From Diprion similis (Eukaryota > Arthropoda > Insecta > Hymenoptera > Diprionidae), in contig NC_060114.1 of NCBI RefSeq assembly GCF_021155765.1, positions 5,580,001 through 5,644,000 of the forward strand: a stretch of 64,000 nt of DNA, in the 5' to 3' direction. Each line of letters begins with the position of its first letter. The first letter of the stretch is position 1. This document shows, piece by piece, positions 23,127 through 34,552 of this stretch. Position numbers and translations under genes: made by a program. The notes beneath the pieces are model-generated. The model saw nothing but the letters and a program-made list of their open reading frames with translations. It was not told the origin of the DNA and ran no database searches.

Positions 23127-23859
23127 AAGTGAACAATAAAAGAACCGATAAGTTTTTGATGAATATTTATACAAAATATTTCGCCGGAAAATTTTCTGCC
23201 AAAATACATTTGTTTTAAGAAATAAGGAAAAAATTGCTCTTTAAGTGCGTAAAAATTTGTTTTATAAACAAATTAGCTTACGCAATACGTAGCATGCGTT
23301 ATATGTATTATAAGCTTATCTGTACAAATTAAATCTGTTCGTTGGTTCGGTTTATCAGTGTTTAAAACCAGGAAAAGATATATTTGCACTGAAGCTTGGA
23401 GAATCGGGTCAACTTCTTGACTTGAGGCCTGTTGATTATGTCGCAAAAGAAAATAATTCACAAACATCTGTTGTTAAAACACAGCAATAATTCGTGTGGC
23501 GATAACCACAGACGCGATGAAATTGTTATTTAAATCTTGCTCACGTGTTTCAGATAAATTAAAAATTTCTCTCCGTGTGAATTCCTATAATTTTTCAAAT
23601 CTTTCGAAATTGTCGGACATGTTGTGTATTGAAAAAAAAATGGTGTTTAAAAAATCGTTAACTATTGTCGAATTTAAAAATGAACATTTTGTTTCTTTGT
23701 CATTTTTATTTTATTTCTTTACCAAGCAATGGAATGAAGAGACTGATACATCCTCTATCTAAACATCAGTCGTATTATATGTTTACGAAAAAAAAAATCA
23801 GGATTTCTCAGATACAAAATTTGAAAATTTCATAATTGTTTTAACCCGCTTCCTTTCGT
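23127..23859 (+). repeat. 732-bp duplicated segment, copy B
   Basis: Direct-orientation partner of 16385-17116, 6.74 kb away. The divergence is unevenly spread: a 143-bp identical core lies between flanks with many differences. The end is in AACCCGCTTC, after which the two loci share nothing. Confidence 0.8.
23314..23490 (+). CDS. conserved open frame in duplicated segment, copy B
   Basis: The same 58-codon frame as at 16571, stopping at TAA 23488-23490. Differences from copy A are Cys to Tyr, Glu to Lys, Asp to Tyr and Lys to Gln, all within the first 17 codons, plus one silent change (GGC/GGT). The remaining 41 codons are identical at the base level, so conservation cannot be assigned to protein selection alone; recent gene conversion or a conserved nucleic-acid element fits equally well. 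No known family recognised. Confidence 0.35.
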   Translation, partial: AYLYKLNLFVGSVYQCLKPGKDIFALKLGESGQLLDLRPVDYVAKENNSQTSVVKTQQ

Positions 23860-25540
23860 TATTTAATTCACCATGAATACATTTCGATGTTTTAGAAAAA
23901 ATATAGATTCCGTGTCAATCTAAAGTTTCCTTTGAAAAATAAAAAAAAAATAAAAAACAATCTTTAGTTCTTGAAGATGCTAAAAAAAATGTCAAAAAAC
24001 TATCTGCTTCGGCTGTTTACAACGTTGACTAATCAATCTCGTTGTCTTGCACAACATCAGCGCGACGATTTGTACAAAATGATTGTTGAACCGAGGTTGC
24101 GAAAAATAAGATTCAACTACAAATTACCGTTGAATTCCTCATTCTATTCAGTATAATTAATGAATTAGACGGATATAATGATACAGTTCACGTTGTAACA
24201 TTTGAACAAACAGCAGTATCGTGATGAATTAAATAATCTGTCGTACAACTCAAAGGTCGGTGACTTACTGTTTATAAAACTCAGATTGGTCTGACACAAA
24301 CAAAAATATATTTACAATTAGTGCAATAATGTTTGTGACATAAATTCAAAGCACAATGACTACGTTGGTTTCCTCCGTTTAAATAGTTGATCATAACTAA
24401 AAATTACTAGACTAACCACATGTGTAGAAATTTAAATTAAAAACAATAATTTTCCATCAAACTCAAAAACAAAGAGATCGTTTATCACAAAATTTTTTAT
24501 GGAACTATCAATTTCTAAAAATAATTCTAAGATTCTCTGACTTTTGGGTAAAATTGCTAATTTCCACGAGAAAGTATGAAATATCATTCTTGAACCGCCG
24601 CTAGATGTCGCATCTCTCTCGCGAGGATAACGTACTGAAAATAAGTTCAATACTTTCAGGTAATGGATCTGCAAGCAAAGACTCTTCTGATCTTTTAAGT
24701 CTGACTCTGATCGATTGAAAAATCTGTAAAATTTTTTTGAACTCACTTTGAATCAGGAGGTGAGTCTGATTAGAAACACAAAACAGTAATTGATTTTTAT
24801 TAAAAAAGCGGAATATTGTCAAATTCCAGATAAATTGGTACCAATTCCAAGTATTGATTCATGAAAAACGATCGTGTTATAACGACCCGTGTCGATCCAT
24901 ACAATTTGATGATATATCCTTAATCATTCTAGCGATTCCATATTTCATCACTTTCCCTTCATTCGACTCATCTAACTACCAATTTTCTACACTTTAATTT
25001 TCTATTTGTTGAAACTATTGTAAAACCGACTTGAACGTCTCTGAAAATTCGATATTGTAACCTCCTTTACCTTATTCTCTTATCTTTCTGTTTTCATGCA
25101 GTCACCCTAAAATTCACGATCGCGTTCCGAATACCCCGAAAAGAATTGCACAGATTTTCGAGTTTATTCGACTAGTCCCATTCACGGTCGCAAAAACTCG
25201 CGTTTTTTGCACCAATCAGAGAACGGACTATACATATATACATACTTCAACGTGTATAGGCGAGGTAACATAAATCCGTGTTGGAAGAAAGTTGCGTCTA
25301 CTTTCATCGATAGCCGCACTGCGTCAACAGGCTTCAAAGCAGCAACAGCACTGACATGTAGAATATAGAAAAAAATAACAAAAGACAGAAAAAAAACGAG
25401 ATACTGAACGCACGTGGAAGGGAAGGTCGATAACCTCAGCTTTCAGGTATACAAGTTTTCAACGATAGCGAGTCGTGCGTTTACAGCCACACAACAATAA
25501 CTCTGTACTCATACCTGCAATTCATCCGCATAATTAAGAT
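23860..25540. other. intergenic, no supported gene
   Basis: AT-rich, with a slightly GC-raised patch at 25120-25330 that includes ACCAATCAGAGAACGG (CCAAT box). Frames on the minus strand near 24432-24822 have no recognisable protein features. Confidence 0.45.
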
Positions 25541-25545
25541 CGTGT

Positions 25546-26105
25546 AGTACTCCTACCTTTACCGACCGAGCGAACTCATCCGTTTTCTTCCGATGTCAAA
25601 TAAACAAACGAACGGAAAGGGTTGAAATTTCGACGATGCATATAGCTCTTTTGTGGCGAAATCGAGGAATGTTACTCACATCCCGAAAATCGTCAAAACA
25701 GTGTGTGGTTTTTTGACACGTGTCACTATTCTCACATTTCTCGTATTTCAGGGGCAAAAAGTTCATATTCGAGAGACTTTCCGCAAGAGCGAAAAGAATG
25801 AGGAGTAAAATGAGCCATCGTGAGACTGTTTTCATGCAATATTGAGGCCGCTAGATGAAAACTAGTGATTACAATAATTGCGTAAATAAAAGACGCTCTA
25901 GCGATCAACTGGGCGCACAGCCGAGCGTTACTTACTTAGTTTAGTTGTTTTTTGACGATTTTCAGAATATGAGTCGCTTTCCTGAATTCCAATACACAAG
26001 AGCGATGCACCGTCGAAATTTGAACCCTTTCCGTTCGTTAGCTTAGATTAATGTAAGAAAAAAAAGGCAGACTTTGCTCGGTCGGTAAAGGTAGGAGTGC
26101 TACAT
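25546..26105. repeat. inverted duplication around a candidate exon
   Basis: 25546-25710 is similar to the reverse complement of about 25940-26105. Shared words include ACTCCTACCTTTACCGACCG, CGAACGGAAAGGGTT and GAAAATCGTCAAAA. The left copy (minus strand) covers the 3' end of the candidate exon, its donor and the start of the intron. In the right copy (plus strand) the equivalent donor reads ATGAGT instead of GTGAGT. It appears to be a head-to-head duplication with one copy decayed. Confidence 0.6.
25680..25835 (-). CDS. candidate first exon of a secreted cysteine-containing protein
   Basis: On the minus strand an ATG at 25835 opens 52 codons ending exactly at a consensus donor, GAT|GTGAGT (25679-25674), in phase 0. 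The peptide starts MKTVSRWLILLLILFALAES, a textbook signal peptide (charged n-region, long Leu/Ile core, small residues before the likely cut). It continues through YEKCENSDTCQKTTHCFDDF, with cysteines at 34, 40 and 46. C-x5-C-x5-C spacing after a signal peptide is loosely like the start of a clip domain in serine protease homologues, but other small secreted families fit too. No downstream exon could be found to the left, so this may be the remnant of a broken gene. Confidence 0.45.
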
Positions 26106-26109
26106 AACC

Positions 26110-28325
26110 TTAAACATACGTTCATATTCATTACGGTCAGCAGCTAATCTGCGGAGGGGATATAGGTATCTGTATACATATATCTATATATGTATTACAG
26201 CCTCGGCGTCAGAAGAGAAAGAAATTCAAGAACTCGATACTTACAAAGCAGCGTGTTCGTTGTTCCAGACCGCGAGTGAATGCTATGCAGACTCATGGGT
26301 ATTATAGGTATGAACGTAAAGACAGCAACAGAGAAAGAATTTCGTAGAATTAGCAGCTCGCAGATCCGGGTGAAAATTTGTGGCGTTTTCCCTTTTTTTT
26401 TTTTTTTTATGCCTTGGTTGATATGTAAAGTTATTCACTCGGTGGCAGAGAAACGGTACTTTGTTTTCGTCGTTTTTTAATACCTTTGTGCAGCTTGTCT
26501 GAATTTTGAGTACGCATTTACTTGCACTTTATTGTTTGAGGATTTGGTTTCGATGATATATATATATAAATATATAATCGGTGGTCGAATTAGTCATAAA
26601 TATTTCGAACGATCACCTGAATACAAAAATTATCTTTCTATTGTAGGAAAAAATCTTCATTTTTAATATTCTTTATGTGGATATTTTTTCCTAGAAACAT
26701 TATTTTCGGTTTCTTGATTTTCTGAAAAATTTTACTCTCGGTATAGTCTCACTTTTCAGAATTTTGGGAATAATCGTCATTCCAGAAAATTGAATAGCTT
26801 AGTTTATCGAATTGGTTTAAGACCTTTAAAGTTTCAATTATAGATCTGTCTACTGTTTTTTTAATCATTTAATTCTGTGGATTTTCGAGTGATAATTATT
26901 CTCCGAAAACCCCGGATATTCTGTGCAAATCTGAGAAATGATTTCTAAAAATTCTGTGTGGAAATATTGGTTTTTGGGAAAACAAAAAAAAAAAAAATCT
27001 GTTTTGAAAAAAAATCATCCCTTAGAACTTTTTAGGCATGTTTTATTAATCAGATTATATGCATCGCGGTTCCATTATACTGCAGTAAAATTCTCAATTC
27101 GCTAAAAGAGTATATAAAATGAATGTCACGTAAGTCTTGGGCATAAAATATGGGGATTCGATGAAATTTGTGACCGTCTGACGAAATTCGAAAGTGAAAA
27201 GCAATCGTTGCAATCGTTGGCAAACGGTACCCTGTTGGAAATTCGGCAGTGATGGTGTATTTAAATTGATTCGTCGTGATTCAAAATAATACTAAGGAAT
27301 GAATTTGACTACCGAAATTCTTTAAATAGATTTAAAAATAATTCAATAGGTGTTCAAAATTTTTTTATACATCGACCACAGCAGATGATTTTTTAAATTT
27401 GTCAACATATAATTATTTGGTCGACGGTTTTTAACCAATCCTAATTTAAATGCAAAATGTTTATTCAGATTTTATATCAAATTATTATGAATATATGGTT
27501 AACAGTTATCCATATGATATCAAAAATTCTGTGTGCACAAACGCAAGTGTGAATTATTGCTTTTCACATGTTTTTACTAATATCAATGGAAGATGCATTG
27601 CATAAAAACTTAAAGGAAATCGTGAAGAACGTATCATTCCATTTTCTGTTATTAAACTTTTCATGGCTTTTCATAATTAGGATTAATCATTTTTCGAAGA
27701 AAAAAAAACACCAATATGGTTAAAAACGAAACCAAGAACATAAAAACATGTCGGTGTGAGTTAAAAATATGAAGAAACAATTTTAGTAAAAATTGGATTT
27801 TTTTTTTCTATCGAAATCTAAAATACATTTGATTTCGTTATAAATGTCCAACGATGCCTTTGAAATAACTAAATATTCATCGATATCAAAGAAAATTTTA
27901 TTTTTTCCCTGCTGTCACTTGTTTTACGATTGTAGCAGGCTTGAATACCTTTGTTTTGGATATATATGTATATATATTATGTAGAATTTTCGACACAGCT
28001 GCAACTTGTTGCAACTCACAGCAATGCTATGTATGTAATCACAGTCACCAATTTTCAAGAATCGAATGATCGATCACTTATTACTTTATGCGTTGTATCC
28101 GTTCTACATCGATCAACAAAGAGTATCAAAGATCAAATAAAAAAATCACTCGCCAGTATCTTAACCGAGTCCAGGTGGCTCGACATAAACATGATACAGA
28201 ATGTCTAGGAAACCATTAACTATGACCATTACTAGAAGGATCGATCGGTAAGAGATCGATATTTGATCTCGAGTTCGTAATCATTTCTTGAGGGATTAAA
28301 TATCCTGGGATTCAATGATCTCACG
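26110..28325. other. AT-rich intergenic, no gene seen
   Basis: A/T homopolymers and short TA tracts near 26549-26575 and 27960-27979. No supported coding region. Confidence 0.5.
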
Positions 28326-28329
28326 ATTT

Positions 28330-28985
28330 CAAGTTACTGAAGACGCTTATTCGAAAAATAAAAAGTAAACTTCTCGCCAAAAAGTTAAACCAATAAATTT
28401 TCACCAATTCAACTGAACTCATGCGAATATTTACGCAGTTTATAATAATTGAAGTAAACTTGAGTGACTTTCAGTGGATTCACGCGAGTTATGTGATTTT
28501 ATAACTAATTAAAATTACTTCGCGTAAGATAAGAAGTCTTCAAATGATTTGAAGTAACTTCAAAAACTTTGAGTTACTTCTTGAGTTAGTTTTTAAGTTA
28601 GTTCAGATGATTATACAAAATTTTAAGTAATGTATCGTGAATTCACATGATTTCGAGTTAGTTCTTAAGTTACTTAAAGTGATTTCACGAAATTTGAAGT
28701 AACTTTTGAAGAATTTAGGTACATTTACACGAATTATAGTTACTTCTGGAGTTACCTGTTACATTTTACGAGACTCGAAGTAACTTGTCGTGAATTAAAG
28801 TCGATCCACATGACTTCAAGTAAATTCAAGTCAAGTCACACGATTTCAAGTAAGTTGAAGTCAATTTATAAGACTTTAAGCTACTTTTGAAGTGACTCGA
28901 CGTGATATTGCGATAATTAAACAGTAACTTCTCGTGAATTGTCATAACTTCAAGCAACGTAAAGTAAACATAAATATCTAGCAAT
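28330..28985. repeat. degenerate AAGTNACTT minisatellite
   Basis: Dozens of variants of GAAGTAACTT, TTCAAGTAA, GAGTTACTT and CACGATTTCAAG spaced about 15-35 bp apart, with no fixed period visible by eye. The same word family resumes at about 29630-29720, after the 293-bp repeats, so the tandem repeats seem to be inserted within it. A small patch with the same words occurs at about 44150-44220 inside a sphingomyelinase intron. Confidence 0.6.
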
Positions 28986-28989
28986 AAGA

Positions 28990-29625
28990 TTTACTACCAT
29001 CGTGAATTATCCTTTCTTCGAGGTTAAAGCTTTTAAATGAGATGTATACCAACTGTCTAAAGAAATCCCTATATTGTTAGGGAATTATTTTTCTGGCGAA
29101 TGCTAGCCTGCTTACTAATGCCATTCCGTATAGTTGTGGTCTGAGTTGCTTAAAGTCCCGCTCAATTTTTTCCCCACGCAGATTCAACGTCACAACAATT
29201 ATTCACCACCGATCTAGGGTATTTTGGTGCCGTTGGTACACATCTTACTTAAGTCCAGTCGTGGTGTGAGTATATATAGTGTGCCTATAACTCCTACGAC
29301 ACGCCCCTTCTTCGAGGTCAAGGCCTTCTAATGAGACGTGTACCAACTGTCTAAAGAAATCCCTATATTGTTAGGGAATTATTTTTCTGGCGAATGCTAA
29401 CCTGCTCGGTAATGCCATCGTGAATATTTGTGCTGTGAGTTATTTAAAGTCCCGCTCATTTTTTCCCCACGCAGATTCAACGTCACAACAATTATTCATC
29501 ACCGATCTAGGGTATTTTGGTGCCGTTGGTACACGTCTTACTTAAGTCCAGTCCATCGCGAGAGAGAAACATTTTTGGAGAAATAAGCTGCACTCCTAGG
29601 CACACCATGTATACTGACACCACGC
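28990..29625 (-). repeat. 293-bp repeat, two units, inverted relative to 18.6-19.9 kb
   Basis: The reverse complement of the 18.6-19.9 kb repeat. Equivalent positions (TACCAACTG) at 29047 and 29341 give a 294-bp period. The copies contain the same AATCCCTATATTGTTAGGGA word, CCCACGCAGATTCAACGTCAC and the segment matching the lead-in at 18640-18700. They differ from the plus array by scattered substitutions. Confidence 0.88.
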
Positions 29626-30320
29626 TGTCAATTCACACAACTTCAAGGTGACTTCACCGACTTTGATTGATTCTAAATTACGAAACTGCACGATTCAGTG
29701 AGTTAAACGGTACGCTATTGATACTATCGAAACTTAACAACAATCAACTCTATCTACTATCAACGTACAACAAAGAACACATTAAACAATAGTGAATGGG
29801 TCCGAGTCTCAGGTATACTACCACAATCTGTGTAGACTATATATAGTATAACGTAACTCGCGCGTTAGTTTCGCAAATCAGGTCAGGCCTTCTTAATGCT
29901 ACACGCATATGTACTGGCATCGTGCATATATATGTATATGTATATATATATACATATTATGTATCCGCGAAACGCGATGATCACGAAAGCCACGTTTCTC
30001 TGCCCGCAATTCTTCTTGCATTCTCCTTCGATCGGTCTCCGGGAATTAAGTACAATCGCGAAGCCCAACGCCGTTTGCAAATTTATCCGTCAGGCATAAA
30101 TTATTATAATTTATCTTTCGAATATCATACGTCTTATCCTTCATTCCACGCACCCAACGTCTAGAATTTGGAAAAAATATCGATGATAGGTGTAACGAAA
30201 TAGCCATCAAAATTACAGAAAGAATGTAAAGAAAACAAGATAAGAATTTATAAATACTGCATTTTATGTATGGCAAAACCCGTTAATAAATTATTCTACT
30301 ATTTGCAGATCGTTTCTATT

Positions 30321-30371
<51 letters not shown>
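30321..30371. repeat. (TC)n microsatellite
   Basis: A pyrimidine tract of mostly perfect TC repeats with two CTTT interruptions. Confidence 0.95.
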
Positions 30372-30372
<1 letters not shown>

Positions 30373-30479
30373 CGTTTTACGTATTAAGATTTTCAAAAAT
30401 TAGAACGTATTATAAAGCTTGTAATACGTGAAATAAAATAAATAAATAAAATACGTTAATATTATGTATATAAATTTTC

Positions 30480-32700
30480 AAATTCATGTCTTTCTATGTT
30501 TCCTTATTATACATGTTCTCGAACAACTCTTGAATCTTAACATCCAGGGTGTACCTAACGAATCAATCAGAAACGACAAGGCTAAGCAAATAGGTATAGA
30601 ATACAAGTAGTGAAAAAATGACATGAGAAAGTTTATGTCAACATAGTGACGGTCACGATGATCTAGAAATTGTACAAACATATGACACAAGAATTCCCGC
30701 TCGGCCTTTAAGCCGTTGACCATTTTATTTCGTAATATTATATATAGTATACACCAAAGAAACAAAATGCTTAAAAGTGACTAAATTTTTGTTTTCTAAT
30801 TTATAAACTTGGTAGAAAGCTTATATTTTGCTCTAGAGAAATGTTTACTTAAATAAACGAAGTTGTTTTTAACATTTCGTTAAGAAAACTTAATTTAACT
30901 TGTCCGAAGTGAAAATTTCCTTCAAACTAAATTGCATCTGTATCATTTTCTGTGTTCTGTGATGTTGAAAATCAAATTCAAATTCGAGTTTGAAGGATCT
31001 TGAATAAACAAATTTTTGCGAGGAAAACAAGCTGGATATTTTCGTATCATTGAATTAATAATCAATGCCAACCGTGAAGAAATTGTCATTTATTTTTTTA
31101 ATAGAAAATTAACTTGCTCTTATTTCGATAAGAATTTATTGATATTGGGTCGATAGAAGTTAATTTGAAAAATTTTAACATTCATAGAGGCTAAATAAAT
31201 CCACAAATTTTTGACGTTTTTTGAGAAACATATTGAATGCCTATATAAATTAGGAGAGCTGTAATAATTTGTTGTTGATTTTTTCTTCTTATTGTAAAAG
31301 AAAAGAAATCTAAAATCACGGGATTCTAAAAACGAAAGCATTTTCAATAATCCTAACCGTATAATTTGACTATAATCGTCGAGAAACGGGCTCATCGGAC
31401 CGATAAAACTCATTTCAAAATAAAATGAAAATAAAAATATGCGGGTGTCAATAATACAACAAAGTGAGATGCTTATAGAAATGCGGCTATAGAGAGCCAT
31501 TCGACGTTTTCTATGCCTCAGGATAGCTATTTGCCTACTAGCTTTCCACCCGCATTGACGGATAGCCTCTATATCATCCTCGGCTAGTTATGACAGACCT
31601 AATACATCGTTATATGTATAATGATGAATGTATGTCGGTATGTTTATCACACCGAGTTATAAATGCGGAATGAAAATATTTTAAGTAAATTGTTTGGCGA
31701 ATAATCAACACTTCTTAACGATCTTAGTTATAACGGATTCTCTTGCGTTGAGTATTTATCAATTATTGTAATCGTAGGCTACGGAGAACTGTTTAAAAAT
31801 AAGTTAATAAGAAGACGGATTATAGAATAGATTAGAAAAAAATTCGATGATTCGTTTTAAATTGCTTGGAAATGGTTAAAAAAAAACACTAATAGTTTAA
31901 GGATTACTTAATTTTTTCAGAAAACTATTTTCTAGAACGTAACTTGAACGGATTTTCTTTTTATTCGGTAGTTAATTAATTCGATATCGCCATTTGTTGA
32001 TCATAATCAATATCAGTGGGATGTTGTAAAATTAAATATTTAACGATGCCAATATAACGAGAATAGAATTTTTTGGCGAATTTCTCGAAAATTTAGTCTT
32101 CTGAATAAAACGTGCGATTTTAGAGTGAAATCGAACGAATCTCCTAAATATATTTAACGATTTTGCAGCGATTAGAAAACGAAGCGTCGATGGCCAGGCT
32201 GCTGTTCGTACTTTAAATGTATTTTCTATTTTTTGTTGAAAGAAAAAAACGGTTAAAGCTTCAACGCTTCGTAAAAACGATTGAGAATTTTCTCGATGAA
32301 AATTTAATTCCCACGGAAAGTCAGTTAAAGTCATTCGAAAGACGTGAAATGTTATTGTAATAATTATTAGCTATTTATTATTATACATATCTGTTATCTA
32401 GTAAATGATACCCTTAACGTACATTTATATTCCACATGCCAATTATCCGAGTCCTGTGTAATTCCTTAGATAATTGCACATGCGTGGTTTATTCGTTTCT
32501 GCACAATGATAGTCTTCCGTCTCTACGCATGGTCGTAACCTAAAAAAATATCGACGAAGATGTATGGGGGGAATACAGTACGATGGGCGAAAGTTGCGGT
32601 GTTGTACTGCAGTGAATGGTTAGCATGTTAAGCGTGTATAAAAGTTTTAGATTTACAGTTTGTGCATTATAAACCTTACAAACAATTTCTGGAATGGACT
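30480..32700. other. intergenic, no supported gene
   Basis: AT-rich. A 126-codon minus frame (31500-31120) and a 100-codon minus frame (32334-32032) have no domain or codon signal that I can recognise. Confidence 0.5.
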
Positions 32701-32702
32701 GT

Positions 32703-33070
32703 TTAAGAAGGAATTATAGTGAAATTTTGATAATATTGAGTTTTTGATTTTTCGAACGACTAAAAAAGATGTGATGAAAAATTCCTTCCAACAAAATTTA
32801 GATTATGGTGGTAATTGTCTTGAAAAAAAGTATCAATTTTCTGCGATGAAAGTGCATGCGCAAGGAACTTTTGACAGAAAATTTCCAGCGTATAGCTCCC
32901 AAAATTTCCTTGCACATGCACTTTCATCGCTGAAGATTGACACTTTTTTACAGGACACATACTAGCATAACCTGAATTTAGTTGAAACGAATTTTCATTC
33001 ACATATTTTTTAGTCGTTTGAAAAATCAAAAACTAGATATCACAGAAATTTCACCAAAGTCCCCCCTTAA
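32703..33070. mobile_element. TTAA-flanked hairpin MITE A
   Basis: Bounded by TTAA at 32703-32706 and 33067-33070. The ends GAAGGAATTATAGTGAAATT and, complemented, GGGGGGACTTTGGTGAAATT are terminal inverted repeats. The arms stay complementary almost to the centre (about 32870-32900), which is why both strands show near-identical short frames (32744-32965 plus, 33029-32760 minus). Non-autonomous, piggyBac-like by target site. Confidence 0.78.
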
Positions 33071-33473
33071 GATGTCTACCCAACTGACGAACAAAAAAAG
33101 GGTTATTTCAAGAATCTTTTCTATAGGTTTTAACTGTAAATATTGATATAGGCTTTGTTAGGCTTAATAAATACACTCTCAAATTACATGAAAAATTTTT
33201 TTTTTATTGATTTCAATCACTTTTTATACACGAAAATCGTAGTTGAAAATCAGTCTGAAAAAATGTAAGTCTGCGCGTTGATGATTTCTTGGAGATGCTT
33301 AACCTGACAGTAAAAAATTGGACGGTTTCAGATTCAGCATGTTAATGACCTTGGAATGAATCATACGATTTTGATATTTGCAAAATTAAAAAAATGGCGG
33401 CAATTTTTCATAAAAGTTGGAAGAGATCGCTTTTTTGCCGTTTTTTTGCCCGTCAGTTAGGTAGCCCCCTTAA
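33067..33473. mobile_element. TTAA-flanked MITE B, abutting A
   Basis: Bounded by TTAA at 33067-33070 and 33470-33473. Terminal inverted repeats are GATGTCTACCCAACTGACG and, complemented, GGGGGCTACCTAACTGACG, each followed by an A-rich run. The interior has no transposase frame. It shares its left TTAA with the right end of element A. Confidence 0.75.
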
Positions 33474-33888
33474 ATCGAATTTATGGACGTTAATTAATAT
33501 TGTTACATAATATTGTTACACAGTAAAAAAATTGGGAAGAATGGAATAAAAATTGGAAAAATATTTACTATTCACACTTACGATAAAAAAAATTCAACTC
33601 ATAGTTTCACAAAAACCAAGTTTGAAGAAAGGAAACTTGTTGTTCGAAATGCGTCCTAAAACTCATTATATATTTTCTTCTAGCAAACCGAAAAATTTTA
33701 CGAACCTGAATTCGATGTGTCATCGAACTTTTTTCAATTCTACTTTCTTACTCAGCTTTTGCCTTACATAACTTGTCTGCATCGCGGTATGTTGAAAATT
33801 ACTATGTATAGTATATATAATAATATTGTGAACGTGCCAAGCTGCTTATTGAGATGTGCAATTAATTAGCCATGCGTATTACCCACAA

Positions 33889-33896
33889 TCACGTGA
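33889..33896. promoter_or_regulatory. TCACGTGA E-box
   Basis: A palindromic E-box of the USF/MITF (CLEAR) type at the edge of a ~200-bp GC-raised stretch (33890-34110). No exon can be attached with confidence. Confidence 0.3.
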
Positions 33897-34537
33897 CTCT
33901 ACTGAAATACATAAGATGCCGTGAAAGATGGACGCACCTTATATTCAGAAAAGGCACCACCAGTAGTAGGATGAAGACCGCGTGGTATCGCGCCTGTGGG
34001 TCACATAACGGTGTGTATCACTTGCCGTCGTTCCGTCTCAGTTTCGCCTGTTTTCAATGCCATCGTATCCTTTTGTGTCCATCCCATCATCACGCTCGGT
34101 TCTCTTTGGTTCCTTCTTTCCTGTTCCAATTTCTTCGTTTCTTTTTTTTTTTTTTTTTTCTTCATTGCCTGGAACACTTTTTTCGAAGGCAGTAAAAAGT
34201 TTTCCCAACATTTATGTTAAAGTATTTCGTTGTTTCGGATTAACCAAAAAGGGTATTTGCAAATAATTATGCTAGAATTTTTTTTAAATAGTTGCGACAA
34301 TGTTGTGACTAAAAATTCAAATGTATGACAACTGAAAACAAAGAACGAACAATCGACAACATCGATGTGAAAACAGCTACACCGTCAGAAATCAACTTCG
34401 TTTTCACTGTAACAACAGATTTTTTTAGGTTATACCCTAAGATAATCGAGCAACCAGTTTTGTCATAGGAATCAACAGAAGGTATGAGAAAATTGTACCT
34501 ATAACATATAATTAGAAAAATTAGATCAGATCAGAAT

Positions 34538-34552
34538 CAATATGGCGGCCAT
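34538..34552 (+). promoter_or_regulatory. YY1/Pho-like ATGGCGGCCAT motif
   Basis: A palindromic core, ATGGCGGCCAT or its one-base-off partner, that often marks transcription starts. A 72-codon frame begins at 34658 downstream but is not recognisable. Confidence 0.25.

Noticed and set aside
31120-31500. 126-codon minus frame
   Set aside because: Low-complexity lysine/serine/phenylalanine content and no recognisable domain; expected by chance in AT-rich DNA.
33872-34220. Overlapping plus frames with a phenylalanine run
   Set aside because: The run comes from a poly-T tract read in three frames; no domain.
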